A DNA stretch of 64,000 bases from Methylovirgula sp. (lineage in GTDB: Bacteria; Pseudomonadota; Alphaproteobacteria; Rhizobiales; Beijerinckiaceae). Below, one piece after another: positions 23,834 to 31,930 of the stretch. The stretch lies in NCBI RefSeq assembly GCF_037200945.1, contig NZ_JBBCGP010000001.1:1-64000 (forward strand), given 5' to 3'. How positions within the stretch are numbered: the stretch's first letter is position 1; each line of letters begins with the position of its first letter. The translations under genes and the position numbers were made by a program. Below the pieces are notes generated by a model that was not told where the DNA came from, ran no database searches, and saw only the letters and a program-made list of their open reading frames with translations.

Positions 23834-25473
23834 ACCGCTTCGCCGCCCTCCTCGATCGTCTCGGCTACGAGCCCTCACGCCTCGGCAAATTGCGCCTGAT
23901 GACGGATTATTTTCGTCAGGCCGACGATCCCGATCGCGGTTTCGCGCTTGCGGCACTGACCGGCGCTTTGAATTTCCGCCACGCCAAACCGGCTCTGATC
24001 CGCACGCTGATCTACGAGCGGGTCGATCCCGTGCTTTTCGATCTCTCCTACGATTTCGTCGGCGATCTGTCGGAAACCGTCGCGCTGCTCTGGCCCGCAG
24101 ATGCCGGACAGGCTGACAACATCTCTCCCAGCCTGACGCACGTCATCGAAACCCTCGATACGGCAAGCAAGCTCGATTTGCCGCGCGTGCTCACGCAATT
24201 GCTCAACGCGCTCGATGAGACCGGCCGTTGGGCGCTTCTCAAACTTATTACTGGCGCACTGCGCATTGGCGTCTCAGCGCGGTTGGCCAAACAGGCTGTG
24301 GCTGAACTCGGCGGTCATAAGGCCAATGACATCGAGGATCTCTGGCATGGGCTCACGCCGCCCTATCTCGACCTCTTTGCCTGGCTCGAAGGGCGCGAAG
24401 AAAGACCAAACCCGAGCGATCCCGCGCGCTTCTGTCCGGCCATGCTTGCCCATGCCATCAGCGACAAGGATTTGACCATTCTGACGCCGGCCGATTTCAG
24501 CGCCGAATGGAAATGGGACGGCATTCGCGTTCAGGCCGCAGTCGGAGAGGGCACACAGGGGAAAATTATTCGTCTCTATTCGCGCACCGGCGAAGAAATT
24601 TCATCCGCCTTCCCGGACCTTATAGACATGCTCGGGCGCATCGCCTGCAAAAGCTTCTCGATTGACGGCGAATTGCTGATCGTGCGCGCGGGGCGTGTGC
24701 AATCTTTCGGCGTCCTCCAGCAACGGCTCAATCGAAAGCAGGTCACGGCGGCGCTGCTTGCAGATTTTCCTGCGCATATCCGCGCCTACGACCTGCTCAC
24801 TTTCGATGGCGACGATGTCCGGGGCCTTCCCTTCACCGAACGGCGGCAAAAGCTCGAGGCTTTCGTTGCCGCTGCCAGCGTCGATGGGCTCGACCTTTCG
24901 CCGCAAGTCGCTTTCGAGTCATGGGACTTTCTCGCAGCTGCGCGCCGCGATCCCGCGACGGCTGGTGCCGGTGCAGATGCTGCCGCAATCGAGGGCATCA
25001 TGTTGAAGCGGCGGGACTCAATCTACGTGCCCGGCCGGCCGAAAGGCCTCTGGTATAAATGGAAGCGCGATCCTTTTGTCGTTGACGCCGTGCTGATGTA
25101 TGCGCAGCGCGGTCACGGCAAACGCTCGTCGTTCTATTCGGACTTCACCTTTGGCGTCTGGCGTCCCGGCGATGACAGCGACGAACTCGTGCCCGTCGGC
25201 AAAGCTTATTTCGGCTTTACGGACGAGGAATTACGACTGCTCGACCGCTATGTCCGCAATCATACGTCCAATCGCTTTGGCCCCGTACGTGAGGTCGTGC
25301 ACGGAAAGGACGAAGGCCTGGTCCTCGAAATTGCCTTCGAGGGTTTGAATCGCTCCACCCGGCATAAATCGGGCGTCGCGATGCGCTTCCCTCGCATCAA
25401 CCGCATCCGGTGGGACAAACCGGCACGCGAAGCTGACCAATTGGAGACGCTTGAGGACCTGATCGTCGCATAA
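23830..25473 (+). CDS. ATP-dependent DNA ligase (cisplatin-damage-response type)
   Basis: 547 aa with a GTG start coupled to the exonuclease gene. The N-terminal ~190 residues are the DNA-binding domain. The adenylated lysine is K228 in AEWKWDGIRVQ (motif I); SIDGELLI (motif III), EGIMLKRRDSIY (motif IV) and WYKWKRDPF (motif V) follow, then an OB-fold. It seals nicks using ATP and belongs to the bacterial LPD family (TIGR04120 type), not to Ku-dependent LigD. Full length. Confidence 0.93.
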   Translation: MNRFAALLDRLGYEPSRLGKLRLMTDYFRQADDPDRGFALAALTGALNFRHAKPALIRTLIYERVDPVLFDLSYDFVGDLSETVALLWPADAGQADNISPSLTHVIETLDTASKLDLPRVLTQLLNALDETGRWALLKLITGALRIGVSARLAKQAVAELGGHKANDIEDLWHGLTPPYLDLFAWLEGREERPNPSDPARFCPAMLAHAISDKDLTILTPADFSAEWKWDGIRVQAAVGEGTQGKIIRLYSRTGEEISSAFPDLIDMLGRIACKSFSIDGELLIVRAGRVQSFGVLQQRLNRKQVTAALLADFPAHIRAYDLLTFDGDDVRGLPFTERRQKLEAFVAAASVDGLDLSPQVAFESWDFLAAARRDPATAGAGADAAAIEGIMLKRRDSIYVPGRPKGLWYKWKRDPFVVDAVLMYAQRGHGKRSSFYSDFTFGVWRPGDDSDELVPVGKAYFGFTDEELRLLDRYVRNHTSNRFGPVREVVHGKDEGLVLEIAFEGLNRSTRHKSGVAMRFPRINRIRWDKPAREADQLETLEDLIVA

Positions 25474-26413
25474 ACGGGTGGGCGGGATGCCCACGCGAGC
25501 TGTCACATGACCTTTGTGCGAATTACAAAGGACAGAGTCTCTATTCGGCAACGGCAAAATCGGATTCGCCAGCACATATGCGGCACGCAGTCACCATGCC
25601 CGTTCGTCTCGCCCCATATCGATCGCTCAATCAAGTTCTATGCGATTCAATGTTTTAAAGGCAAAGCGTCGATCGAGGTTCAAAATGGGGCTTCATTTTG
25701 GGGCGTCGGCACGTCCTTTTGGCATTGGCCGCAGTTGCATCAAAGCCGCGAGCTGGCCGTGCAGATCACGCGCACAGATTTCCGATGAATCATTGGGTTA
25801 GGGTTCTGCAGCGGGACACAATAACAGCGCGCGAAGACGCTCCATTGTCCCGCCATGAAATTTTCGTGACACGATTTTCTTGCGGGGCGTTAGTTCTATG
25901 TTAGAGTTCCCTTGTGGCCGGGCACACCGACTGCGCCAGTGTTTCGAGCAAATCTCGACCGCGTTTTTTCCTGAGTGATTGTCGTTTACGTGCGTAGTTT
26001 TGCGCATGGGAATCGCGTCGGAAAAAGCCGTGAAGAATGTTTGCGAAGGGCATTGCGTGTCTGCGGTAAGGGGCTTTGGGTCGCACCTAAACACAATTCA
26101 TCGCGTCGCGTGCGGGCATCTTGAACTTCGAAATGTCAATTTCGAAGATGGGGGATTTTTGGCTATGATAGGGGCTGTCGTTGCTCGGCAAATTTCTTTC
26201 CGCAGATTTCCGACTTACCGGTATCACGACGACAGTGACTTCTCTCGCTATCGAGCGCCCTTGTTGCGTTAAGAGACAGCGGCGAGAGCAATAATTGCGC
26301 GGCCTTCGCCGCGGCAAATTCTGCAAAACGTCAATCCCATTTCACCTTTCGCGCAGAAGACTTCTGCAACGGTGCTTTGCGCCGGCGATATTTTATTTTC
26401 GAGATGAAGGCCA
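25474..26413. other. 940-bp region upstream of dnaA without a supported gene
   Basis: Open frames here are short, overlap in several frames and show no family features. I see no clear DnaA-box cluster (TTATCCACA-like), which fits the alphaproteobacterial habit of placing the origin away from dnaA. It is somewhat richer in A+T than the flanking genes. A perfect inverted repeat lies at 26126-26147. It may hold the dnaA promoter and a long leader. Confidence 0.5.
26126..26147. repeat. Perfect inverted repeat upstream of dnaA
   Basis: CTTCGAAAT and ATTTCGAAG are exact inverse complements separated by GTCA. It is followed by ATGGGGGATTTTT and lies 267 bases before the dnaA start. It could be an operator or a hairpin in a leader transcript. 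Confidence 0.6.
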
Positions 26414-27931
26414 ATGTTGAACCCACGTCTCACCGAATCCAACGAAAACGCCTCTGCTCCAACAGCGAACACGAAAGAATCCTGGGCGGCGATCTGCCGC
26501 CGGCTCAAGGCCGAGCTCGGCGAAGCGACCTACAGCTCTTGGTTCCTGCGTCTCGAATTGACGCAGATCGGTGGCGATGTTGCCTATCTCTCGGTGCCGA
26601 CGAAATTTCTGAAAATGTGGATCCAGACGCATTATTCCGTGCGGATTCTCGCCGCCGTCGGCGGCGAATATCCGGCGGTCAAACATATCGTCGTCAATGT
26701 CCGCTCTTCGACCCGTGCGCCCATCGCCACCCACGCGCAAGCGCGTCTCGATCAGGAAGAGTTTCACGAATCGGCGGCACCTTTCGACGCTGCACACCCG
26801 CGCGGGTACGGCGAGCCACGTGCCGCCGCGCCACATTCGAAAGATATGAAGACGTCGGCGCGCACGCAGAGCGAAACGGAAACGCTTGGCGGCTCGCCGC
26901 TTGATCGGCGGTTGAATTTCTCGACCTTTATCGTCGGACGCTCGAACCAGCTCGCTTATGCATCCGCGCAGGATGTCGCCTCGGCGGCGCCGGGCGATGC
27001 CGTACGGTTCAATCCGCTCTATATCCACGCGTCGGTTGGTCTCGGCAAAACGCATTTATTGCAGGCGACGGCTCATGCCGCAGCCGCGCAGCGCCGTCGC
27101 GTGATCTATCTCACCGCTGAGAAATTCATGCACAGTTTCGCCAGCGCGCTTGAGGCCTCGACGGCGATTTCCTTCAAGGAGAAACTGCGCGCGATCGATG
27201 TTCTCATCATCGACGATGTGCAGTTCCTGCGCGGCAAATCGATCCAGCAGGAATTCTGCCACATACTCAACGCACTCATCGATGCAGGGCGCCAGATCAT
27301 CATCGCGGCGGATCGGCCGCCGGGTGAGCTTGAGGCGCTTGAGGAGCGTGTGCGCTCACGCCTTGCCGGCGGCCTCTGCGTCGAAATGGGCGCGCTGGAT
27401 GAGCAATTACGGCTCAAAATGCTCGAGGCGCGGGTCGCTGCGGCGAAGTTGCTGCATCCACAGTTTGAGCTTTCTCCCGCCGTGCTGGCCTATGTTGCGA
27501 GCGTCATTCAGACGAACGGCCGCGACCTCGACGGCGCCGTCAATCGGCTGGTTGCGCACGCCTCCTTGAACCGGGCGCAGCTCAGCCTCGAAGCGGCGGA
27601 ACGGGCGATCCAGGACCTTATCCGCGCGCGCGAGCCGAAACGGGTCAAAATCGAGGACATCCAGAAGCTCGTCGCCAGCCATTACAACGTCAGCAAGGCC
27701 GACATTCTGTCTGCCCGGCGCACCGCGAATGTCGTCCGGCCGCGCCAGATTGCCATGTTCCTCGCCAAAACGCTGACACCGCGCTCCCTGCCCGAGATTG
27801 GCCGACGCTTCGGCGGGCGCGACCACACCACGGTTTTGCATGCCGTCCGCAAGATCGAGGGTTTGGTCGGGACCGACGGGCGGCTTTCGGAAGAGATCGA
27901 ACTGCTGAAGCGGATGTTGACCGAAAATTGA
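26414..27931 (+). CDS. dnaA: Chromosomal replication initiator protein DnaA
   Basis: 505 aa. Domain I (SWAAICRRLKAELGEATYSS, W and F residues for DnaB/self contact), a linker, then AAA+ domain III with Walker A GLGKTHLL (~209-216), Walker B VLIIDDVQFL (~263-272) and box VII-like arginine RVRSRL. Domain IV carries the DNA-binding signature GGRDHTTVLHAVRKIE (~residues 470-490). The segment before Walker A reads YIHASVGLGKT, where most DnaA have GGVGLGKT. It is followed 65 bases downstream by ruvC, so no typical dnaN neighbour. Confidence 0.96.
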   Translation: MLNPRLTESNENASAPTANTKESWAAICRRLKAELGEATYSSWFLRLELTQIGGDVAYLSVPTKFLKMWIQTHYSVRILAAVGGEYPAVKHIVVNVRSSTRAPIATHAQARLDQEEFHESAAPFDAAHPRGYGEPRAAAPHSKDMKTSARTQSETETLGGSPLDRRLNFSTFIVGRSNQLAYASAQDVASAAPGDAVRFNPLYIHASVGLGKTHLLQATAHAAAAQRRRVIYLTAEKFMHSFASALEASTAISFKEKLRAIDVLIIDDVQFLRGKSIQQEFCHILNALIDAGRQIIIAADRPPGELEALEERVRSRLAGGLCVEMGALDEQLRLKMLEARVAAAKLLHPQFELSPAVLAYVASVIQTNGRDLDGAVNRLVAHASLNRAQLSLEAAERAIQDLIRAREPKRVKIEDIQKLVASHYNVSKADILSARRTANVVRPRQIAMFLAKTLTPRSLPEIGRRFGGRDHTTVLHAVRKIEGLVGTDGRLSEEIELLKRMLTEN

Positions 27932-27996
27932 CCCTGCAGATGGGCGCGTTCGCCCCGGGCGTGGGCAAACCGCCGGGAAAGAGGTAAAGCCGGAGC

Positions 27997-28515
27997 ATGG
28001 GTGCACCGGCGATTCGCATTCTCGGCATCGACCCCGGCCTGCGTAACATGGGCTGGGGCATCATTGATGTCGCCGGCTCGCGTCTGACCTATGTGGCGAG
28101 TGGCACGATCCACTCCATCGCCAGCGACGATCTCTGCGACCGCCTTCGAAGATTGCATGAGGAGCTCGCGCGCGTCATCGACACGCACGCCCCGCACGAA
28201 GTTGCCGTCGAAGAAACCTTCGTCAATCGCGACCCGCAATCGGCGCTGAAGCTCGGCCAGGCGCGCGGCATCGCCTTGGTCGTCCCGGCCCTCGCCGGGC
28301 TGCCGGTCGCGGAATATGCCGCCAATCTGGTCAAGAAGACCGTCACGGGGACGGGCCACGCCGAGAAGGCGCAGATCGCCCTCATGGTCAAAATGCTGCT
28401 GCCGAAATTCGCCGGGCCCGGCGTACGCGGGCTCGGTGCCGACGCGGCCGACGCACTGGCCATCGCCATCACGCATGCCCATCATTACAAGCCCCTCGCG
28501 GTGCGCCGGGCATGA
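27997..28515 (+). CDS. ruvC: Crossover junction endodeoxyribonuclease RuvC
   Basis: 172 aa. Resolves Holliday junctions with RuvAB. The four acidic catalytic residues are in place: D12 in LGIDPG, E72/E73 in VEETFVN, and D149/D152 in GADAADALAIA. HAEK at 121-124 is also conserved. The stop overlaps the ruvA start (ATGA). Confidence 0.96.
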   Translation: MGAPAIRILGIDPGLRNMGWGIIDVAGSRLTYVASGTIHSIASDDLCDRLRRLHEELARVIDTHAPHEVAVEETFVNRDPQSALKLGQARGIALVVPALAGLPVAEYAANLVKKTVTGTGHAEKAQIALMVKMLLPKFAGPGVRGLGADAADALAIAITHAHHYKPLAVRRA

Positions 28516-29126
28516 TTGGCAAGCTGCGTGGCACGATCGATTCAGTCGGCGAAGATTTTTTGATCCTCGACGTGCATGGCGTCGGTTATATTGTGAATTG
28601 CTCGGTGCGAACGCTGCGAAGCCTGCCGGAAATCGGGAGCGCCTTTGCGCTCGCCATCGAAACGCAGGTGCGTGAGGATTCCATCCGCCTCTATGGCTTT
28701 TCCGGCGACGTGGAGCGCGATTGGTTTCGGCTGCTGCAGAGTGTGCAGGGCGTGGGCGCAAAAGTCGCCCTGGCGCTTCTCGGGATCTTGAGCGCCGACG
28801 AGCTTGGGGGCGCCATCGCACGGCAGGACAAGGCGACGCTGGCGCGGACGCCCGGCGTTGGCCCGCGGCTCGCGGCCCGGCTCGTCGTGGAACTCAAAGA
28901 CAAGATCCCGGCCTCCCAGGCGCTGACGCCACTTCCGGGCGCGCCGGCAGCCTCATCTTTAGCTGCCGAGGCGCCGGCTGTGGCCGACGCGATCGCCGCG
29001 CTGATCAATCTCGATTACAGCCGCCAGCAAGCGATCAATGCCATCGCAGCCGCGCAGGCGGAGCTTGGCGATGAGGCTGAAACGGCGGCGCTGATCCGCC
29101 GCGGTCTGCGCGAGCTTTCGCGCTAA
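28512..29126 (+). CDS. ruvA: Holliday junction ATP-dependent helicase subunit RuvA
   Basis: 204 aa. It has the three usual parts: OB-fold (MIGKLRGTIDSVGEDFLILD), the double helix-hairpin-helix region (QGVGAKVALALLGIL and TPGVGPRLAARLVVELKDK) and the C-terminal RuvB-binding domain (AIAALINLDYSRQQAINAI). ATGA overlap with ruvC. ruvB, which usually follows in alphaproteobacteria, is not the next gene here; a ThiF/MoeB-like gene is. Confidence 0.96.
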   Translation: MIGKLRGTIDSVGEDFLILDVHGVGYIVNCSVRTLRSLPEIGSAFALAIETQVREDSIRLYGFSGDVERDWFRLLQSVQGVGAKVALALLGILSADELGGAIARQDKATLARTPGVGPRLAARLVVELKDKIPASQALTPLPGAPAASSLAAEAPAVADAIAALINLDYSRQQAINAIAAAQAELGDEAETAALIRRGLRELSR

Positions 29127-29195
29127 AGAAGCCTGAAAATCTCGACTAACGCAGGCGGAATCGATTTTTACGCCCTCACGTATTAGATAGAGCCT

Positions 29196-30002
29196 ATGTT
29201 TTCAGCGAGTGAAGTCGAGCGTTATGCGCGCCATCTTGTGTTGCGCGATGTCGGCGGTCCCGGACAGCAGAAATTGAAGGCTGCGCGCGTGCTCGTCATT
29301 GGTGCGGGCGGGCTTGGCAGCCCGGTCATCCAATATCTCGCAGCGGCGGGTGTCGGCGAAATCGGCATCCTTGATGATGATGTCGTTTCGCTCTCCAACT
29401 TGCAAAGACAGGTGATCTACACGACCGACGATATCGGCAAGCGCAAGGCCGATTGCGCCGCGGTCGTCGTCCAGCAGCTTAATCCGCACGTCAAAGTCAC
29501 GCCGCTTGCACTGCGCCTCGACGCCGATAATGCACGCGAGATCGTCGCTGGCTGGGATGTCGTCGCGGATGGCTCGGACAATTTCGCCACCCGTTACGCA
29601 CTCTCCGATGCCTGCTTTTACGAAAGCCGCCCGCTTGTGACTGCCGCGATCGGAACATTCGACGGTTCGTTGACGACGTTGCGGCCTTTCGAGATGTCAC
29701 AATCTGGCGCGCCGAATCCGACTTATCGCTGCCTCTTTCCGGAACCACCACCGCCCGGCAGCGTGCCGACCTGCGAGGAAGCGGGCGTGATCGGCGCGCT
29801 CGCTGGTACGCTCGGAAGTCTGATGGCACATGAAATCATTCGCGAAATCGTCGGCTTCGGCGAAGGCCTCGTCGGCCGTTTGATGCTCGTCGACATGGCG
29901 CATATGCGCTTCGAAAGCATCGCTTATGGTTGGGACAGGGACAATCCGCTCAATGGCATCACTGCTAAGCCAAAGCCTATCGGCACCGATCTCGGCTTTT
30001 GA
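29196..30002 (+). CDS. moeB: Molybdopterin-synthase adenylyltransferase MoeB / ThiF family
   Basis: 268 aa. E1-like adenylyltransferase: ATP loop GAGGLGSPVIQYLAAAGVG, then LDDDVVSLSNLQRQVIYT, with catalytic-site arginine and Asp, and ADGSDNFATRYALSDAC. CEEAGVIGALAGTLGSLMA carries the likely catalytic Cys. The zinc CxxC pairs of MoeB are not obvious (only YRCLFPE and PTCEEAG seen), and there is no rhodanese domain. It could activate MoaD or ThiS; MoeB is the more probable of the two. A lone gene. Confidence 0.85.
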   Translation: MFSASEVERYARHLVLRDVGGPGQQKLKAARVLVIGAGGLGSPVIQYLAAAGVGEIGILDDDVVSLSNLQRQVIYTTDDIGKRKADCAAVVVQQLNPHVKVTPLALRLDADNAREIVAGWDVVADGSDNFATRYALSDACFYESRPLVTAAIGTFDGSLTTLRPFEMSQSGAPNPTYRCLFPEPPPPGSVPTCEEAGVIGALAGTLGSLMAHEIIREIVGFGEGLVGRLMLVDMAHMRFESIAYGWDRDNPLNGITAKPKPIGTDLGF

Positions 30003-30172
30003 ATGCTCTCGCTTTCATCTTAGCCGCGGTCGGATTATGAGTCCGCCAAGCAATATGCGCCGAATATGTGCAAAGGCGTGGAACCAAGTTGCCGCTCAAG
30101 CATAGCTTAGCAAGAGTGCGTCGCGAGCGGGCCGGCAATCTCGATGTAACGCGGACATAGGTCGCCACCCAG

Positions 30173-31930
30173 ATGGACATCAATCGAAAAGTGCTGGTTG
30201 TCGACGGCGATCCGCGATCTCGGGAATTGAAGGTCCAGCTTTTGGCCAACGCCGGTCTGCGTCTCACCGCTGTCGAAACCGGACGCGAGGCGCTCAAATG
30301 CCTCGCCGCGGAAATCTTCGATCTCGTCGTCGCGAACGATGAAGCTGCCGACGGAGACGAGGTCGCTTTCTACCAAAACGTGAAAGAGAAAAGCCCATCG
30401 ACGGCGGTGCTACGCATGGCGCACGCGACCACGGTGAAAACCTCCGCCGCGATCGACGCCGAGATCGACGGATTTCTCCTCGACCCCTTCGAACCGTCGG
30501 AACTCATCACGCTGGTTCGCTCGCTTTTGCGGCTAAACCGCGCGCGCCTCGCGCTCCGCGATGCCGAAGCCAGGCTGCAACTTGTCCAGGATACCGGCGG
30601 CCTCGCCATCCTCGATTGCGATCTCGTGACCCGCCGCGCACTTTGGTCGGAGAAGTTCGCGCAGATATTTTCCTTGCCGCCGGATACCTCCGCGAAACGG
30701 CTTCGCTTCGGCATGATCCTGAATTTCGTGCATCCGGACGACCGCGTCGCCCTGACGAAGGAATATCGCCGGCTCATTCGCGAAGGCGGTCAATTCGAAC
30801 GCGAATTCCGCGTGACCCGTGCTGAAGATGGCGCGACACGCTGGATCAGCGCACGCGGCAGTTTTTTCCGCGGCGACGGCCAAATTCAGCGCATTCTCTG
30901 CCTGTGCTCGGATATTACCGGCCGCAAGCGCAGCGAATTGCGCAACGCGCAGCTTGCGGCGATTGTCGCCTCGTCTATCGATGCCATCGTGAGTATGGAT
31001 TTCGACGACGTGATCCGCACCTGGAATTATGGCGCCGAACAATTGTTCGGCTATCCCGCGAGGGACGTTATTGGCAAGAGCGGTATGTTTACTGTGCCGC
31101 CTGAACTTACAGACGAGCGACGTGGCATGATGGAGCGGCTCATGAATGGCGAGGCCGTCGAATATCAGACGCGCCGTCTCGACCGCCAAGGCAACTCCGT
31201 AGACGTCTGGATTCGCGGCGCGCCAGTGCGCAGTGTCGAAGGCAATCTCTTTGGTGCCTCACTCATCATTCGCGATATCACGGCGCAGAAACGGCGCGAG
31301 GAACATGTGCGCTTCCTGATGCGGGAGTTGACGCATCGCTCGAAAAATCTGCTTGCCGTCATTCAAGCGATGGCTCGCCAATCACTCTCGCTGCAGACCG
31401 ATCCAAAAGATTTTGTCGGCCGGTTCAGCGAACGCCTGTCGAGCCTCGCAGGTTCACATGACCTTCTATCCAATGACGATTGGGCCGGCGCCTCACTGAC
31501 ACAGCTCATTCGTTCTCAGCTTCAGCACTTCGGCGATCTTATGGACTCGCGCATTTTGATCAAGGGCGACGACGTCATTCTGAAGCCGGAAGCGGCGCAG
31601 AACATTGGCATCGCACTGCACGAACTTTCGACAAATGCGGCGAAGTTTGGCGCGCTCTCCGGCGAGACTGGAACCGTCACCGTGTCCTGGTCAATTGACG
31701 GAATAGACGGCGCCTCTCGCGTGCATCTAACTTGGCGCGAGAAGGACGGCCCACGCGTCGAGGCGCCAGAGCATCGCGGGTTTGGCCGGACGGTGATGGA
31801 ACGTGTCGCCGGGCAGGCCTTGGGCGGGCAATCCAAGGCAACGTTCGCGCCAAGCGGCGTCATCTGGGAGCTTGACGTCCCCGCGACGTCCGTGGTGCGC
31901 GAGAAAACACCCGAACCGGCGACGGGCTAA
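30173..31930 (+). CDS. Soluble PAS-PAS HWE-family histidine kinase with degenerate receiver domain
   Basis: 585 aa, no membrane segment. Residues 5-120 have a CheY-like fold (VLVVDGDPRSRE with D11/D13), but the phosphoacceptor position is N55 (DLVVAN) and the conserved Lys is D104 (LLDPF), so phosphorylation at the usual site is unlikely. Two PAS domains follow (~135-260 and ~265-385; the first ends with a PAC-like RWISARGSF). The kinase core has H387 in THRSKNLLAVIQ and the HWE features LHELSTNAAKFGALS and WREKDGP. HWE kinases often act in general stress or light signalling in Hyphomicrobiales. No cognate regulator is adjacent. Its stop overlaps the convergent copA stop. Confidence 0.9.
   Translation: MDINRKVLVVDGDPRSRELKVQLLANAGLRLTAVETGREALKCLAAEIFDLVVANDEAADGDEVAFYQNVKEKSPSTAVLRMAHATTVKTSAAIDAEIDGFLLDPFEPSELITLVRSLLRLNRARLALRDAEARLQLVQDTGGLAILDCDLVTRRALWSEKFAQIFSLPPDTSAKRLRFGMILNFVHPDDRVALTKEYRRLIREGGQFEREFRVTRAEDGATRWISARGSFFRGDGQIQRILCLCSDITGRKRSELRNAQLAAIVASSIDAIVSMDFDDVIRTWNYGAEQLFGYPARDVIGKSGMFTVPPELTDERRGMMERLMNGEAVEYQTRRLDRQGNSVDVWIRGAPVRSVEGNLFGASLIIRDITAQKRREEHVRFLMRELTHRSKNLLAVIQAMARQSLSLQTDPKDFVGRFSERLSSLAGSHDLLSNDDWAGASLTQLIRSQLQHFGDLMDSRILIKGDDVILKPEAAQNIGIALHELSTNAAKFGALSGETGTVTVSWSIDGIDGASRVHLTWREKDGPRVEAPEHRGFGRTVMERVAGQALGGQSKATFAPSGVIWELDVPATSVVREKTPEPATG

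Noticed and set aside
25507..26272. Short proteins of 60-100 aa between the ligase and dnaA
   Set aside because: They overlap one another in several frames, lack ribosome-binding sites and show no signal peptide or domain pattern.
25474..26413. Replication origin next to dnaA
   Set aside because: No cluster of DnaA boxes or AT-rich 13-mers was seen, and in alphaproteobacteria the origin usually lies near hemE and not dnaA.
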